DNA from: Vanilla planifolia
Taxonomy: Eukaryota > Streptophyta > Magnoliopsida > Asparagales > Orchidaceae
Direction of reading: 5' to 3'
DNA length: 64,000 bases
Assembly: GCA_023846275.1 (NCBI GenBank)
Contig: CM043875.1
Location: 22,076,593-22,140,592, forward strand
The notes under the pieces are model-generated. The model did no database searches and was not told the origin of the DNA. It saw only the letters and a list, made by a program, of their open reading frames with translations. Shown here piece after piece: positions 48,789 through 60,631 of the stretch. Both the position numbers and the translations under genes were made by a program. Positions within the stretch are counted from its first letter, which is position 1, and each line of letters begins with the position of its first letter.

Positions 48789-49340
48789 TTAGAAATCTTT
48801 AGCTAGGTCTACCTCCACAAAAACTCTAGCTACATGTGATCTAACTAAGTAGATGGTGGCAACAACTAATTTAAGTGAAGTTCTAATGGTGGATGCATTC
48901 CAATAAAGATCTAGCTTATTAAAAAGATAAATGTGAAGATGCTCTAATGAGATTGATATCAAAGCCTCTAAGTGTTCAGTATTAAATTGGAAGTTTTGTG
49001 TCATTTTAATATGCACATTTAAAACTCAATGGTCTTCCAGACTTTATGTAACTAGCAATGTAGGTAATCTACCTCTAATAAGAATCAAATGAGGATATGT
49101 CTATGGTTTGAGAAACCCACTGAACAAATAAGTGAATGCAATTTTCTTAAATTCTAAATGAATAATCTCTATACTATGTCCATTGTGGAAAAAGTTTCCT
49201 ATCAAGGTGAGTTTGAAGGGAGACAACCATCTTCATAACAACCTCATCTTTAAATATGATTTCTAGTTCACCTATAAATACATCATCATCTTTACTTTTA
49301 TTGAAAAGATATTTTTCATCCCACCAAGCACCTCAAAGAA
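48789..49340 (-). pseudogene. LINE-2 ORF1 remnant
   Basis: The frame at 48789-49016 reads SLEHLHIYLFNKLDLYWNAS then RSHVARVFVEVDLAKDF, which fits the conserved middle of plant LINE ORF1 proteins just before their zinc knuckle. The N-terminal block lies near 49.2 kb in another frame. Confidence 0.65.
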
Positions 49341-50279
49341 AGATCAATTGGAGATGGAGTTCCCTCTATATTTTCTATGAGGAATTTCTCTCAGGGCTAG
49401 TAGGCTTGAGAGCAAACACTTAAAGATGAATAGCCAAGATGAGGGGAGACTTACCAGACATAGAACAACCTACACTAATGCACATTATTTAGTTTGTTAG
49501 ACTTCCTTTCTATCCTAACTTGCTCTCATTCACCCTACCCCTAAAATCACCCCTTCTTATATGTTCCCTATCTTAACATATCATGAGATCTCAATAATAG
49601 AATAAGGAAATTCATATCGTTCCAAATTCTTGTTTTAAAGATTATACAACACAAGTTATCATGGTATTCATTATCATAAGAATTTAATTTATAACTTACA
49701 TGAATTTTAACTAAAATTAAGCCCTTAATTGATGATAAAAATTTTAAATGAAATCATTCCTTTATCATGTAGAAGATTATGCTAACATTTTCTACACTAA
49801 ACAATCTGATGTTGCATGTAAATTCATGAAACCAACAATACAATCTAATCTAACACACTTTTAATCACAATGTTAGATAGTCATGTTTTGGGTAAGGGAA
49901 AACTCATGCTAACATATGCCATTCTAAATTCAAATTTTTAATTCATACAAATTCCAATAAAGGATCTCCACTTTAACAAGAACGTGTTCATAATATTCTA
50001 TTATACACTCTCGAGTAAGACCATATTGTATCAAGGAGGATCTCATGTGTCTTAGTTTGCTTTTTTCTTGTTTCCTCATTTTAACTAACTTCAAATTAAA
50101 TTTCTTTAAGTTTGACTTCTTTAGCTAACTTAATTTCATTACATATGATTACAAATATTATTTTGTTCCATTCCTTGAGACTTTCTTTTATCTATTTAAC
50201 TTGAAAGCAAGAGCTTTTGTAGGACAAGTGAAGAAACATTAGGTAAATATAGAAGCATTGGAGCATGATCTAAGCTTAT

Positions 50280-50925
50280 GTTGAAAATTGTTGAATTACA
50301 ACCATAGGAAGTCGATCAATCTAGCCTTGATTCATTAACACTCTATATTTAAGTCTTTTTTAGACTTGTCTTCCTTTCGTTTTACCAGTCCAAGTAAAAT
50401 AATTTCCTAAGAAAGGAAGTTCCATGAGGCTACACTACTTAATGCTGACTAAGAATTCTTGAAAAGCTTCTAGTTTAGGAGTGGAATGCCCATTATACTT
50501 GTCCCTAGATGCCACTACATTTATTCTCCTCTAATTAGCCATGACATGTTACAACTCTAAGTAATTTGGAGGTGGTTGTGCAGTTCTTCTTTTTGTAATT
50601 GAGCTCTTAGCATAAATGAATGTGCAACTAGAAAAATTGGACAATCCATCATGTTTTACCAAAAGATGAATTAGTTGTTTTTCATCTAGTATGACTTGAA
50701 AAAAATTTCTTTTTTTCTAAAGGGTCTAAATTTTATTTGACCTATTTCCTTCACAATATTCCAATTTTAGCTGTCTAGCAAGTTGAGACATTTTTTGTGC
50801 CACGAGTTCCATTAGTGCAATTAGGTAAATTTTCTATGATCTAATTAGATTGTTTAGCTAGCTAACCAAATGCCTATTTGTAGCTCCCTTTATATTCCAC
50901 ATAAGGATGTTAGTCATTCTGATTC
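50280..50925 (-). pseudogene. LINE-3 endonuclease domain
   Basis: This is one of the best preserved stretches. From about 50918 the minus strand reads MTNILMWNIKGATNRH, then LIALMEL, ASRDKYNGHSTPKLEAF, LPFLGNYFTWTGKTKGR and IDRLPMVVIQQ, the successive blocks of an L1-type endonuclease. The GDFN block is not clear, and stops occur at several points. Confidence 0.75.
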
Positions 50926-51209
50926 ACATTAACTACAATTTGGATGGCCAGAGAGATTCATCAAATTCTTTTATGACTAAGTTTTTCCTTTAATTATCTT
51001 CTATTTTGTCATAGTTTATCTATTGAAGATAGAAGTGAAGTCTTGCTTGTTTTATCAGAATAAGCCTAAGCACATGGCTCTTTCTTTAAGTTCTTTACTA
51101 AATTTCTTCATTGGTTAGAGAACATACTAATGATAAGCTTTGTCCTATGATGCTTTAGAGTTTAAAACTAAAACCTCTTGTCTACTAATGACAATAGCTA
51201 GGAAGATTA

Positions 51210-51595
51210 TCATTTTGGCTTTTCTCCCAAAATCCGTTGTTGTAACTTCCTTTTTTTCAAGATCCTTATTCTGGTAGGTAAATCCCTAACCAAATCCCCC
51301 ACTATGCAAACTCTTGCAATATTTTGGTGAGTTAGATTGATTGTCACTACATCCACTTTATGTTGTATTCTAATTATTGATCTTAGTGAATAAGGAGCTT
51401 CCCTATTGAACAAATGGATTGGAAGATGTTCCATTAAAATGAAAACTAATGCCAATGAAGATTTTGAGCACTTTATTTGGAATTCTAATATGTTCTAAGA
51501 TCTGTGTAACTAATAACATAAGAGTCACTACCCAACCTTCACTTGGCACTTTCATAACATAGTAATAATCTATAATATTTATGTTATACATTCAT
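51210..51595 (-). pseudogene. LINE-3 ORF1 remnant with frameshift
   Basis: Frame 51455-51210 reads EHLPIHLFNREAPYSLRSI and NIARVCIVGDLVRDLPTRI, the same block as in LINE-2 ORF1. The frame at 51591-51403 carries the preceding part (IPNKVLKIFIGISFHFNG) in a different frame, so a shift separates them near 51.43 kb. Confidence 0.7.
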
Positions 51596-51639
51596 CAGTG
51601 GAAACATATTCTACCTTTTTGTGAATATAAAAATAGAAT

Positions 51640-52800
51640 TATATTTCTTACTTAACCAAGATTAGTGAACTTCCTAAGAATGACACAATCTTTATGTACT
51701 TCTCTTATAGATTTTATTAGAATATCCTATGAGTTCACATGTATAATTATATCCAAGGTATCATATCTTTAATGATTTTTTTTTCAACAAGATATCCAAA
51801 TAAAATTTAGTTTATTGCTTTAAGATGTGATTTCCTAGAATTAGCTTTAAATCAACCACATAAGCACCTACAAAACATAAATCTAGTCTACTAGTGGTTA
51901 AATATAATAAGGAATCAATCATTCCTTGATACATTTTAACATTGACCAATTTACCTTTTCCAACTTTGTCAAGTTTTGTTGATGGGCTCATGGAGGTTGT
52001 ACATTTATCTCTATCTCATGCCTTTTAAGTAATTCATTTACATACTTGGTTTGAGAGACAAAATTTCCTTTCTTATTTTTCTTAAATTATAGTCTAAAGA
52101 AATACAATTCACCCATCATGCTTATTTTAGATTTTATGATCATAGCGTTAGAACATTCTTCATATAATCTTTCATTTATTGATTCAAATATAATATCCAA
52201 CATATATTTTTACAAAGAGTAAATTATCACTTTCATTCTTAAAATATGGAATTCATGTTTTAAAGTATCACTTTCTTTCAACTACTCCATTTTAATAAGG
52301 CATCTAAGGTGAGGAGAGGTTGTGTTTTGTTCCATATTATTTATAATAGTTTTCAAAATGATAATTTTTCAACTCTTTGACATGATCACTACGAATATTA
52401 GAATCACATCTTTTTTGGTTTTGTATCCTCTTAGTTTATTTTTTTAAATCATTCAAATGTTTCAATTTTATTTTCTAATTATAATACTATAGTATCCTAG
52501 TATAATGATTTATTGCTACAAACCATAATTCTTACCACCTAAACCTATGTTTTTATTTTCTTACCTTTTTAGAAAGAATCACATAAATGAACTCTTTTAA
52601 ACTATAATGAATGTTTTATAAGCTCAAATTTTGACACTCTCTTAAATTGTATATAACTAGTGTGACATAATCTTCTATGGAAGAGACAAGAAATTTCTTT
52701 TTCTAATACAAAAGCATCACATGTAAAAGTTAAGTATTAGTATGACCTTCAATATTTCAAGAAATTTAGTGAAAATCTTAAGGATAAAGCTAAGGGCTCA
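51640..52800 (-). mobile_element. Ty1/copia pol fragment, integrase fused to RT/RNase H by a deletion (copia-2)
   Basis: The minus strand from about 52.4 kb reads an integrase core: NIRSDHVKELKN, NLSSP and NGVVERK (52271-52291). It is followed within about 0.3 kb by the end of a reverse transcriptase, including KMYQGMIDSLLYLTTSRLDL (about 51.93 kb) and LIGYSNKI and WLSKKYNS near 51.7 kb. Most of the reverse transcriptase, including its YVDD, is missing, so an internal deletion joined the two parts. No LTRs are recognised. Confidence 0.7.
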
Positions 52801-53335
52801 TGGCTATTTTGATATAATGATGAGGAATTCACTTAGTGTTGAGTAAATGACAACGAAAAAATAAAGAAAGGGCCAAAAAAAACCAAGTTGTCCAAAAGGC
52901 AATCATAGAATCATCCATGCCACTCAAAATGAATAATATATGGCTCAAAATAAATAATATCCTCATATAGAGTATTAGAGAAGTAGTAAACAAAAGCTCA
53001 ATTAGTTGACTCAAGTATCTAGTTAAAACAACAAAATCTTTCTTGTTGCACTAATGGAGCCATTGACTCAATAATAAAATGCCTTAATAGGCAAAAGGAT
53101 TAGTCTTCAAGTTGAAAACAAAAGATCAATCAGTCGGCACAAATATCTACTTAAAATTAAAAAAAAACTTCCTTATTACACTAATAGAGCCAATGACCCA
53201 TTGTAACAAAATGACTTAATTGGCAAAAAGGATTGGACTTTGAGCATTGTGTTGGCAATAAACCCCACAAAATTATGATCTTATGGAAGAAATATTTTTC
53301 TTGTCAAGTTTTGCATAATGATCAATAGTTTATTC
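52800..53335. other. Unassigned region with a tandem duplication
   Basis: AAACAAAAG-TCAAT-AGT at 52988 and 53116 starts two related blocks of about 128 bases that include ACTAATAGAGCCA-TGAC and TTAAT-GGCAAAA-GGATT. I assign no function. It lies between copia-2 and LINE-4. Confidence 0.5.
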
Positions 53336-53339
53336 ATCT

Positions 53340-55500
53340 TCTAATAAACAATCCATAGTGGAACAAATTTAGGAATTGCACCTTCACTTATGCTAAGAGT
53401 CTTAGCATAGAAAGAAGGACACTCTGGTTTAATCTCAATAGCATTGTTGAACGCTCCAATAGTCCAAGGCTTGTAGGAGGAGATTTTAGTGTAATGGCAT
53501 TGCTTGAAGAGTATAAGGATGCTCTTTACCATAGCAAAAAAGTAATGTATGAATTCACATAATGAATATACTAATGTAGTAGGATCCTTATTCTTAAGGC
53601 CTCAATCTACATAGGTTGGCAAAAGAAAAGATGGATTGATTTAGAAAAGGATGGATAGAATGTTTGTGAATTCAGCTTGGTCTAATCTAAATCCTATAGC
53701 CGAAGTGCAACACCTATGAAGATCAAGATCTAAAGTGCCCTTTTTTGTGTGTGAGAACTCTTAGAATAAATGAAGATGTGATTAATAGAGTTATACCATA
53801 GTGTATTATCTACAAGAAAATGAATTAACAATTCCTCATTAATCATTATTTGATAAAATAGTTCTTTCTTCCCTTGTATCCAAATCATGTAAGACATATT
53901 GCCTACATAGTCTTAAAAGTCCAACCTCTTCACCAATTGGGGAATTTTATTTTTATGTGCCATTGGTTCCATTACTACAATAAGAACTACTTTTTTATTT
54001 TAATTAGGTAATTTATCAAGCTAACCAAGATTTTATTTGATCCTTCCCTTATATTACAAATGAGAATTCTATTCATTATAATTCACTTGTTCAACAATTT
54101 GAATGGCTTGGTAGCTTCTGTAGGTACCCTTCAGGCTAATAACTTTCTTGGCCTTTTTTCTATTTCCTCTTTCAATGTATACTCAGCATATGAGTAAACT
54201 CTTTCTCTTCATATTGGAGTAAACCCAAATTCTTGCAACTCATCACTAAATGTTTTAAGAGATTGAAAATCATATTGTTGTCTATGTGAAGCTTTTAAAT
54301 AAAAATTGAAGAGGCTTGTTTGTTTTTTCCTTTGAGCATTCTTAAGTATGATGTGATCATTTGTTACCTAATTCAATATTACATTTGGCTCCATGTTAAT
54401 TGATTAAGTTCTTTGTAGATTGTTAAGAGTCTTCTTTGTTGTTGTTTCACCTTATGAAGCTTTCATTTATAACCAAACTGGAGTTGGACATTACCACTGT
54501 CTCTCAATAACTTTGCATATAATGTCTCTTTCTAACATGTTTTTGTTTGAATGTTCTTACATTTCACTTTGCTTTGTTGTCTTATTCACTAATACTAGCT
54601 TTATTAAAATTAATTCATCCAATATGGTTGAATCATTAGGAAGTCCTATTGTAGTTTTGTAATTTGAGGATATTTGGTGCGCTTATGCAGTTCTAAGTCA
54701 TGGCCCTACTTGCAATGGTTTCGATGGTAATTTGGTATATTATTGTAATGTACCTTTACCCAAAATTGATTTGCTTTTTTCTTTTTTTGATCCTAACTTG
54801 ATTAAGTAATTCATTTTCTAAACCCACCTCCAAACAGACTTAAGAAATGTTTAGTTGGGCAAGGTTCATCATTATAGCATCCACTTTAGTGGGGTTTCAA
54901 ATGTCTAAGCCATTGAGTACAATGTTTCTTGTCAAAGAAATGAAATAAGAGATATTTTAATGAGATCCAGACTAGTGCTAGAGATGGTTCTATGTTTAAG
55001 AAAAAATAAAGATTCCATTTAAATACCCTCATTTGAAGATCTACAATGAGCCAGCCTTTATGAAGACAACAAAACAAGTAATCTTTCTTTCGATAAATCA
55101 TATGAGAATCCTAGCATGAATACACTTAAAAAGTCAATTTTGTTAAATATCAATCAGATCATTTCCATTTTTTGTAGCTTGTGAGATAAATTTTTTATCA
55201 GTGAATGTTCAAAGGGGTTGACTATTTTGCAAATTTCTTCTTAATCAAAGATGATCTCTAGTTCTTATTTGAACAAGGTTGTAAATTTAATTCTAACTAG
55301 TAATGGTTCCATAACCTCACCAAAAAATTCAAAAAAAGATTTGTTGGGGGTGATGTGGCCTCTGAAACTACCATGCCAATATTTGAAGCTAAGAGGTCTA
55401 ATGAGATTAAAAGAAAGTAACAAAAGGTAGAATAAGCTTACCAATCTAATTCTAATGGGATAAGATAGTCTTCCTTATTTTCTCTTTGATTGGAAAATCA
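53340..55500 (-). mobile_element. L1-type LINE 5' fragment (LINE-4)
   Basis: ORF1 remnants lie at 55.25-54.89 kb: the frame at 54886-55101 includes GWLIVDLQMRVFKWNLYF and ALVWISLKYLLFHFFDKKHC, the conserved ORF1 block. An endonuclease start lies at about 54.08 kb (MNRILICNIREGSNK), and a later block GAFNNAIEI near 53.45 kb stands where LGDFNVI is in LINE-1. No reverse transcriptase follows, so this is a 5' fragment. Confidence 0.65.
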
Positions 55501-55929
55501 AATATGTCATTTTGTCATTGCTTACCCTCCCAAAGTATGATATTCAAATTTCAAATCCTATTAAAAATGCTTCTATTTTACATGATGTTGATGGCATTCT
55601 ACCTTTCTTATCACATGGCTCTATTGATGACATGGTTTTGCATGTTTTATGGCTTTCCTTACTATATGGCATCTTGAAGAAAATTAAAAAGAAAGGAATA
55701 AAAAATAAAGAATAATTAAACAAGAATTAAATATATATTTTCTTTGAACATAACATATGGACTAACATATCTACTTCATACTTTTGGATTGTCTTATTTC
55801 ACATATGACATTACATGGCTAGAAAATGGAAATAGAAATGGAAAATAGATTCCCAAAACCATTATCTCAACACTAAACCCAATGTGCTGGAATAGGGTGT
55901 CTTTTTAATCTTCATATCAAATATCTATT

Positions 55930-55997
<68 letters not shown>

Positions 55998-58620
55998 TAA
56001 TCTCAGTATATAAATATATATATATATATATGACACCGACTCAAGATGTTGGATTATTGATTATAAGTACCACACTAATCTGATAGCATTAATCCCAACC
56101 TATTAAATATCAACATATTAATCTTTGAATCAAATATTTGCTCAGTATTATTTGAATATATTGGATTGATGCTAAATAAATTTCATTTATCGATGTAATT
56201 ATTTGATTTGAAAGGGATAATGATTTGAAGGGAATTGGGCCACTAATTACATAAAATATTGGATATTGGAAATAACAAAAACTAGAATTCATATTTCATT
56301 TAGCCTAATTCTAGTATACATATGGCATCTAATATGGTTTTGGACTTATTCATGTGGTTTATCAACATAACTTATATCATGACTTCTAATTTATTAAACA
56401 AACTTACATATTCATAGCAACATTTTTTATATTTGGTTATTTTATTATATTTAATTGGTGAGATTTATAAATCTCATTAATATTTATTTGACAGGTAATA
56501 CATCTACTATATTGAGATTTAGAAATTTTCATGTCACAAGAAAGGACCATACTCTTAAGATTTATGATGGAACATTAGTTTGATTTTTGTACATATCCAA
56601 ATTATTTTTTTATTTTAGTATTTAATTTTCATTTTGTGATTTTATTTGGATTATATTGGGGAGTTTTTTACACTATCAAGTCTCCATCATGGGTTTAAGA
56701 TTAAGTAGGATTTGAGAGTGAGAACATAAGCACAACATATGCATTTGTATTTTTATATAAATTATACTTTAGTTATAGGTGTTTATATATAGAAATCTTT
56801 TATATTGTAGGATTAAATCCATTAATAGTTATGGGTCAAGAGGAGTTTGGCGATAAATATAAAGGGAATGAAAAAGAAGAACTAAAAATAGGTCAAAACC
56901 TATGTGTGAAGTTTATGGTAAGCGAAGTTGGAGAATAAATGATTAGGGTGAGGAAGAAAGTTATGATATTTTATATGTGAAATATTCAAGCATATTACTA
57001 TGGTTTGGGTGAGGGATCAGCCATTATTCTATATGATAATAGAAGCAAGGTATTGGTTACAATCTAGAAGGTTCGAGTAATAACCAAATTGATTCTAGAT
57101 CCATTAAGGCTAACAAGTGCAATAAATGCAAAAACAACATTAACAAAAATGTCCTAAGGCATTGAAATTAAAGTTTGTTGGGATATATAAGTAGAGACAT
57201 AAGCATAATAGATCAAGGGAGAGGAATGCAATTACCATCAATGCTTGGAGGTGTTGACAGAGGTGGTACATCAAATAGAAGACGATAAGCATAAGTTTAT
57301 TCTATCACTTAATAGAAGGGTCATTAGCTTATTAATGTCATTATAAGTACACTATTCTTACAAAGCTTTATTTATTATGGTTTTATTTGTTTATATAGAA
57401 TTCCATTTATTTATTTCTATTTGTAAGATAAGTAAAATAAGTATTTGACTATAATTATTAGAGGAATTTTTATGGGATAGAATATCATATGAGAATAATA
57501 TTAGAGATGAAAATTGGGTGAAAGATGAGTTGGAAATTAAAATGAAATAAAGTTAATAGTTATTAGTTTAATTCAATCCTAAAGGAGTGGCATAAGTAAT
57601 ATATTAAATTGTCTTACCTTTATGTTATAAATGTACAATATATTTTATGATTTATTTTGGAAAGGTATTTAAGATCCTTCACCTATTTTAATTAGTTTGA
57701 AATGTGATAAGATGGAATATATCTAAAGATAACAGTGGAAATATTAGGAAAGAGAAAAGAGATTGGGCATAAACTATTTTTGTAGAAAGCACTTTGGTGA
57801 AAAATCTAATAAAAAGAGAAGTTGCTTAGGAAAACACAATTTGTTAAAAGTGTGTAGGAAATGACACTTTTCTAAACCTTCAAGATCAAAGTTCTATAAG
57901 AAGAAAAGATAGTAACAACTCTAATTTTTATAATAATCAAGATGTGCTAAACATAGGAATCAGGCCAATGGAATTGTGATCAAGTATGTTTATAAGTGGT
58001 AAAGGAAATTCCTTAAGATATGTTGTTTACATAAAATAATTAAACCTTTAAAAAGCATAAGCTTATACGATCAATCCATAACCAAACTTTTTTTTTCAAA
58101 TTTTGGGAATACAATTTTGTGAGGAAGATTATAATTGCCCAAATTTTCAAAATAATCAAGAAGTAAAAAAGCCTAAGAATTACGTTAATGGGATTATCAT
58201 TAAAATGTTTTTCAAATTATAAAGTTATTTTTTAAAATGTATTATTTATACATAAAAATATTAAAATAATAATAGAATCTTGGGAAGCATGCTAAAAATC
58301 TCAATTATAGTCAAAGTATTATTTGAGTATGTCAATAAGAAAAGATAAGCCCAATGGCATATTTAATTTATAATTTTGGATTGGTAATTAATTTATTTTT
58401 TAAAAAAATTATGGATATATTTGTAATTTCAAGATTATGCTCATAATAGATTTATAATCTTGCAGATTTGGCCTTATGCCAAAGTTTATTTGCATAGGAT
58501 AGATCTGTAATTATAGAAATATTGACTACATAGTAGACTTGTAATTTGTGAAATTTTGGTGCAAAAGATTTGTTTTGGTAGAAGATACAATTATAATTTC
58601 TAGAACATCGAGAGCTTCTT
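55500..58620. other. Unassigned AT-rich region
   Basis: No gene or recognised element. The (TA)n tracts at 55933-56031 are the only clear feature. Reading frames are short; 55486-55715 has two overlapping plus-strand frames of 63 and 67 codons without recognisable domains. 56810-57260 and 57780-58150 have purine-rich text that could be decayed gag-like sequence, but I could not confirm any motif. Confidence 0.4.
55933..56031. repeat. (TA)n microsatellite, two tracts
   Basis: An uninterrupted TA run at 55933-55995 is followed after 11 bases by a second, slightly interrupted run at 56007-56031. It is self-complementary. Confidence 0.95.
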
Positions 58621-59519
58621 CAAAAAAATGTGTTGAGTATAAATACATATATATGGTGCATGTTTAGATTTTTGTCTTTTTAGGGGACAATTAAAATTAA
58701 CTCGAGGTAATAAGACTAACTAATATTAATTAAAAATAATTAAAATAGTTGAATTATCTTTAGCAATTATAAAAGCCAACTCACACATCATATCTTCTAA
58801 TGGGGGTGAGCTAGAGTTAACTAGGTATAGAGGTTTCTAGGATCTTCATTGAGGTGATGCAATCACGAAACTAATCAAGGTTGCTAGAATGGCAATATTG
58901 TACCAACAAGAACCACCAGGAGGAAGAATCCAAGCTCAATAAGGAATGAGATGTCATCTACCATCATGCCAAACTATTGTGAGCTCAAAATTCTTTGTTA
59001 TTGTGCCTCAATAAAATATTTTAATCAAGATGGTATTCTAATTTGAAAGGTTGTCATTGTCAGTAAGATAGGCTTATAAATTATTAATTTTAACTTAATT
59101 TCTTATGGGATATAGTGAGCAAAAGAGAGGATAAAAATAAAGAAACTAGATAAACTTGGTATTAACAATGCAAGATGATTCATTGGGACTACACTAGTAT
59201 GTGGAATTATAAAACTTGAGCTATTAAGTTCTTCACACAAGGATGATATGGGTATCTTATATGATGGGTTAAACTATTAGACTCACAATACAAAGATGAT
59301 AATGGTAGTGGCCTTGTATAATATAGTTAAGGCATATAATATATGGTCACACTATTTGATCAAGGAAACCATACAAAATGATTCTTCAAGGGCTTAAAGA
59401 TAGAGTGTCGATTAAATCAAGTGGTCAAGATTGAATGAGTATGATTTGGGTCAATCATATTGGAAGATCCATTTAAGTTTAAGCAAAAGAAATTTTGGTT
59501 AAGTCTAAGTAGATAGACA

Positions 59520-60630
59520 TTATCCAAATGATGTGATCATAAGATATGATGTTTTGGATTTTAGTTTATAGTAAGATTATAAGAAGGAAATCATACTCGA
59601 TAATGAAGAGAAGAGCTTATGGATTTAATCATATGATATGAAGTTAATATCATATCAGTATGATCAGTGAGCAAGATCAATAGACTAGGGAGAGAGAAAA
59701 GAGAATCATTCAATAAATATGGTATAATCATATTGTACAATCATTAGGGAATAAAATATAAATTAATAATTCATCAAAAATTTAGGACAAGATCATATAG
59801 GTATGATGCATGGAATCATATTGCATGATCAATATATAGATTTAATTGAGGTATCAAATGAGTTTATTAGATGGATTATACTAAGGTTCTTATATGTAAG
59901 AAAATATAGTACTACTAAGTTGATCATGTTAGACTATTAATTAGAGATAAGTTTAAATGATAAGTTTAGAGAGAGAAGAGAATATGGCCAGACTTGTATG
60001 TTACATAGAATTATAAAGTATGTTTTTTTATAAGAAATGTAAAATGACAAAATACAAAATAAATAAGGATTCAAAGATGAAATTCCGTTCCTTGTCCTCC
60101 CTTTAATAGACAAAGGAGAGATGAATTTATAAATTCATCTTATTATAATTCTAGTTTGGGACTGATGAGACTCAAACCCACAACTTTCGTCACGACAGGA
60201 TGGTGTTGTCCAAAAGACGCGATCATAACATATGATGCTTTAGATTTTAGTTTACAATATGATTATAAGAAGGAAATTATACTTGATGATGAAGAGAAAT
60301 TATGGATACAATCATATGATATGAAGTTAATATCATATAAATATGATCAGTGAGCAAGGTCAATAGACTAGGGAGAGAGAAAAAGGAAATAATTCAATAT
60401 AATATGATACAATCATATTGTATGATTATCAAGAAATAAAAATATAAATGAATAATTAGTCAGGAAGCTAGGGCAAGATCATATAAGTATGATGCATGGA
60501 ATTATATTATATGATCAATATAGAGATTTAATTAAGGTATCAAATGAGTCTATTAAAAGGACTATACCAAGTTTCTTATATGTAAGGCCATATAGTACTG
60601 TTGAGTTGATCATGCTAGACTATTAGTATT
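59520..60630 (+). repeat. Direct duplication of about 0.42 kb (59520-59945 and 60206-60630)
   Basis: Two copies about 686 bases apart share text from CCAAA-GA-G-GATCATAA to TTGATCATG-TAGACTATTA, with substitutions and small indels. Each has ATCATATGATATGAAGTTAA and AAGATCATATA-GTATGATGCA. Between them are 260 bases that include a perfect 18-bp palindrome (60121-60138) and a GC-richer patch (60150-60215). They may be short LTRs of a small element or a segmental duplication. Confidence 0.75.
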
Positions 60631-60631
60631 A

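Larger units (their letters stand above)
45100..49600 (-). mobile_element. L1-type LINE, decayed (LINE-2)
   Basis: Reading down the minus strand, the order is ORF1 remnant (49.3-48.8 kb), endonuclease start (48.06 kb), reverse transcriptase (46.2 kb) and a pol C-terminal tail (45.6-45.3 kb). The order and several phrases match LINE-1, for example CCAATGATGCCTA near 45.61 and 6.57 kb. Stops and shifts are frequent. I found no RNase H, so the 3' end may be missing. Confidence 0.7.
49650..51640 (-). mobile_element. L1-type LINE 5' fragment (LINE-3)
   Basis: It contains an ORF1 remnant (51.59-51.21 kb), an endonuclease domain (50.92-50.28 kb) and the linker after it (to about 49.7 kb) on the minus strand. 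It stops before the reverse transcriptase, where LINE-2's 5' end begins, so LINE-3 is truncated. Confidence 0.7.

Noticed and set aside
60148..60200. CTGATGAG suggesting a hammerhead ribozyme
   Set aside because: The required GAAA core lies only on the opposite strand and no stem II can be formed at the right spacing.
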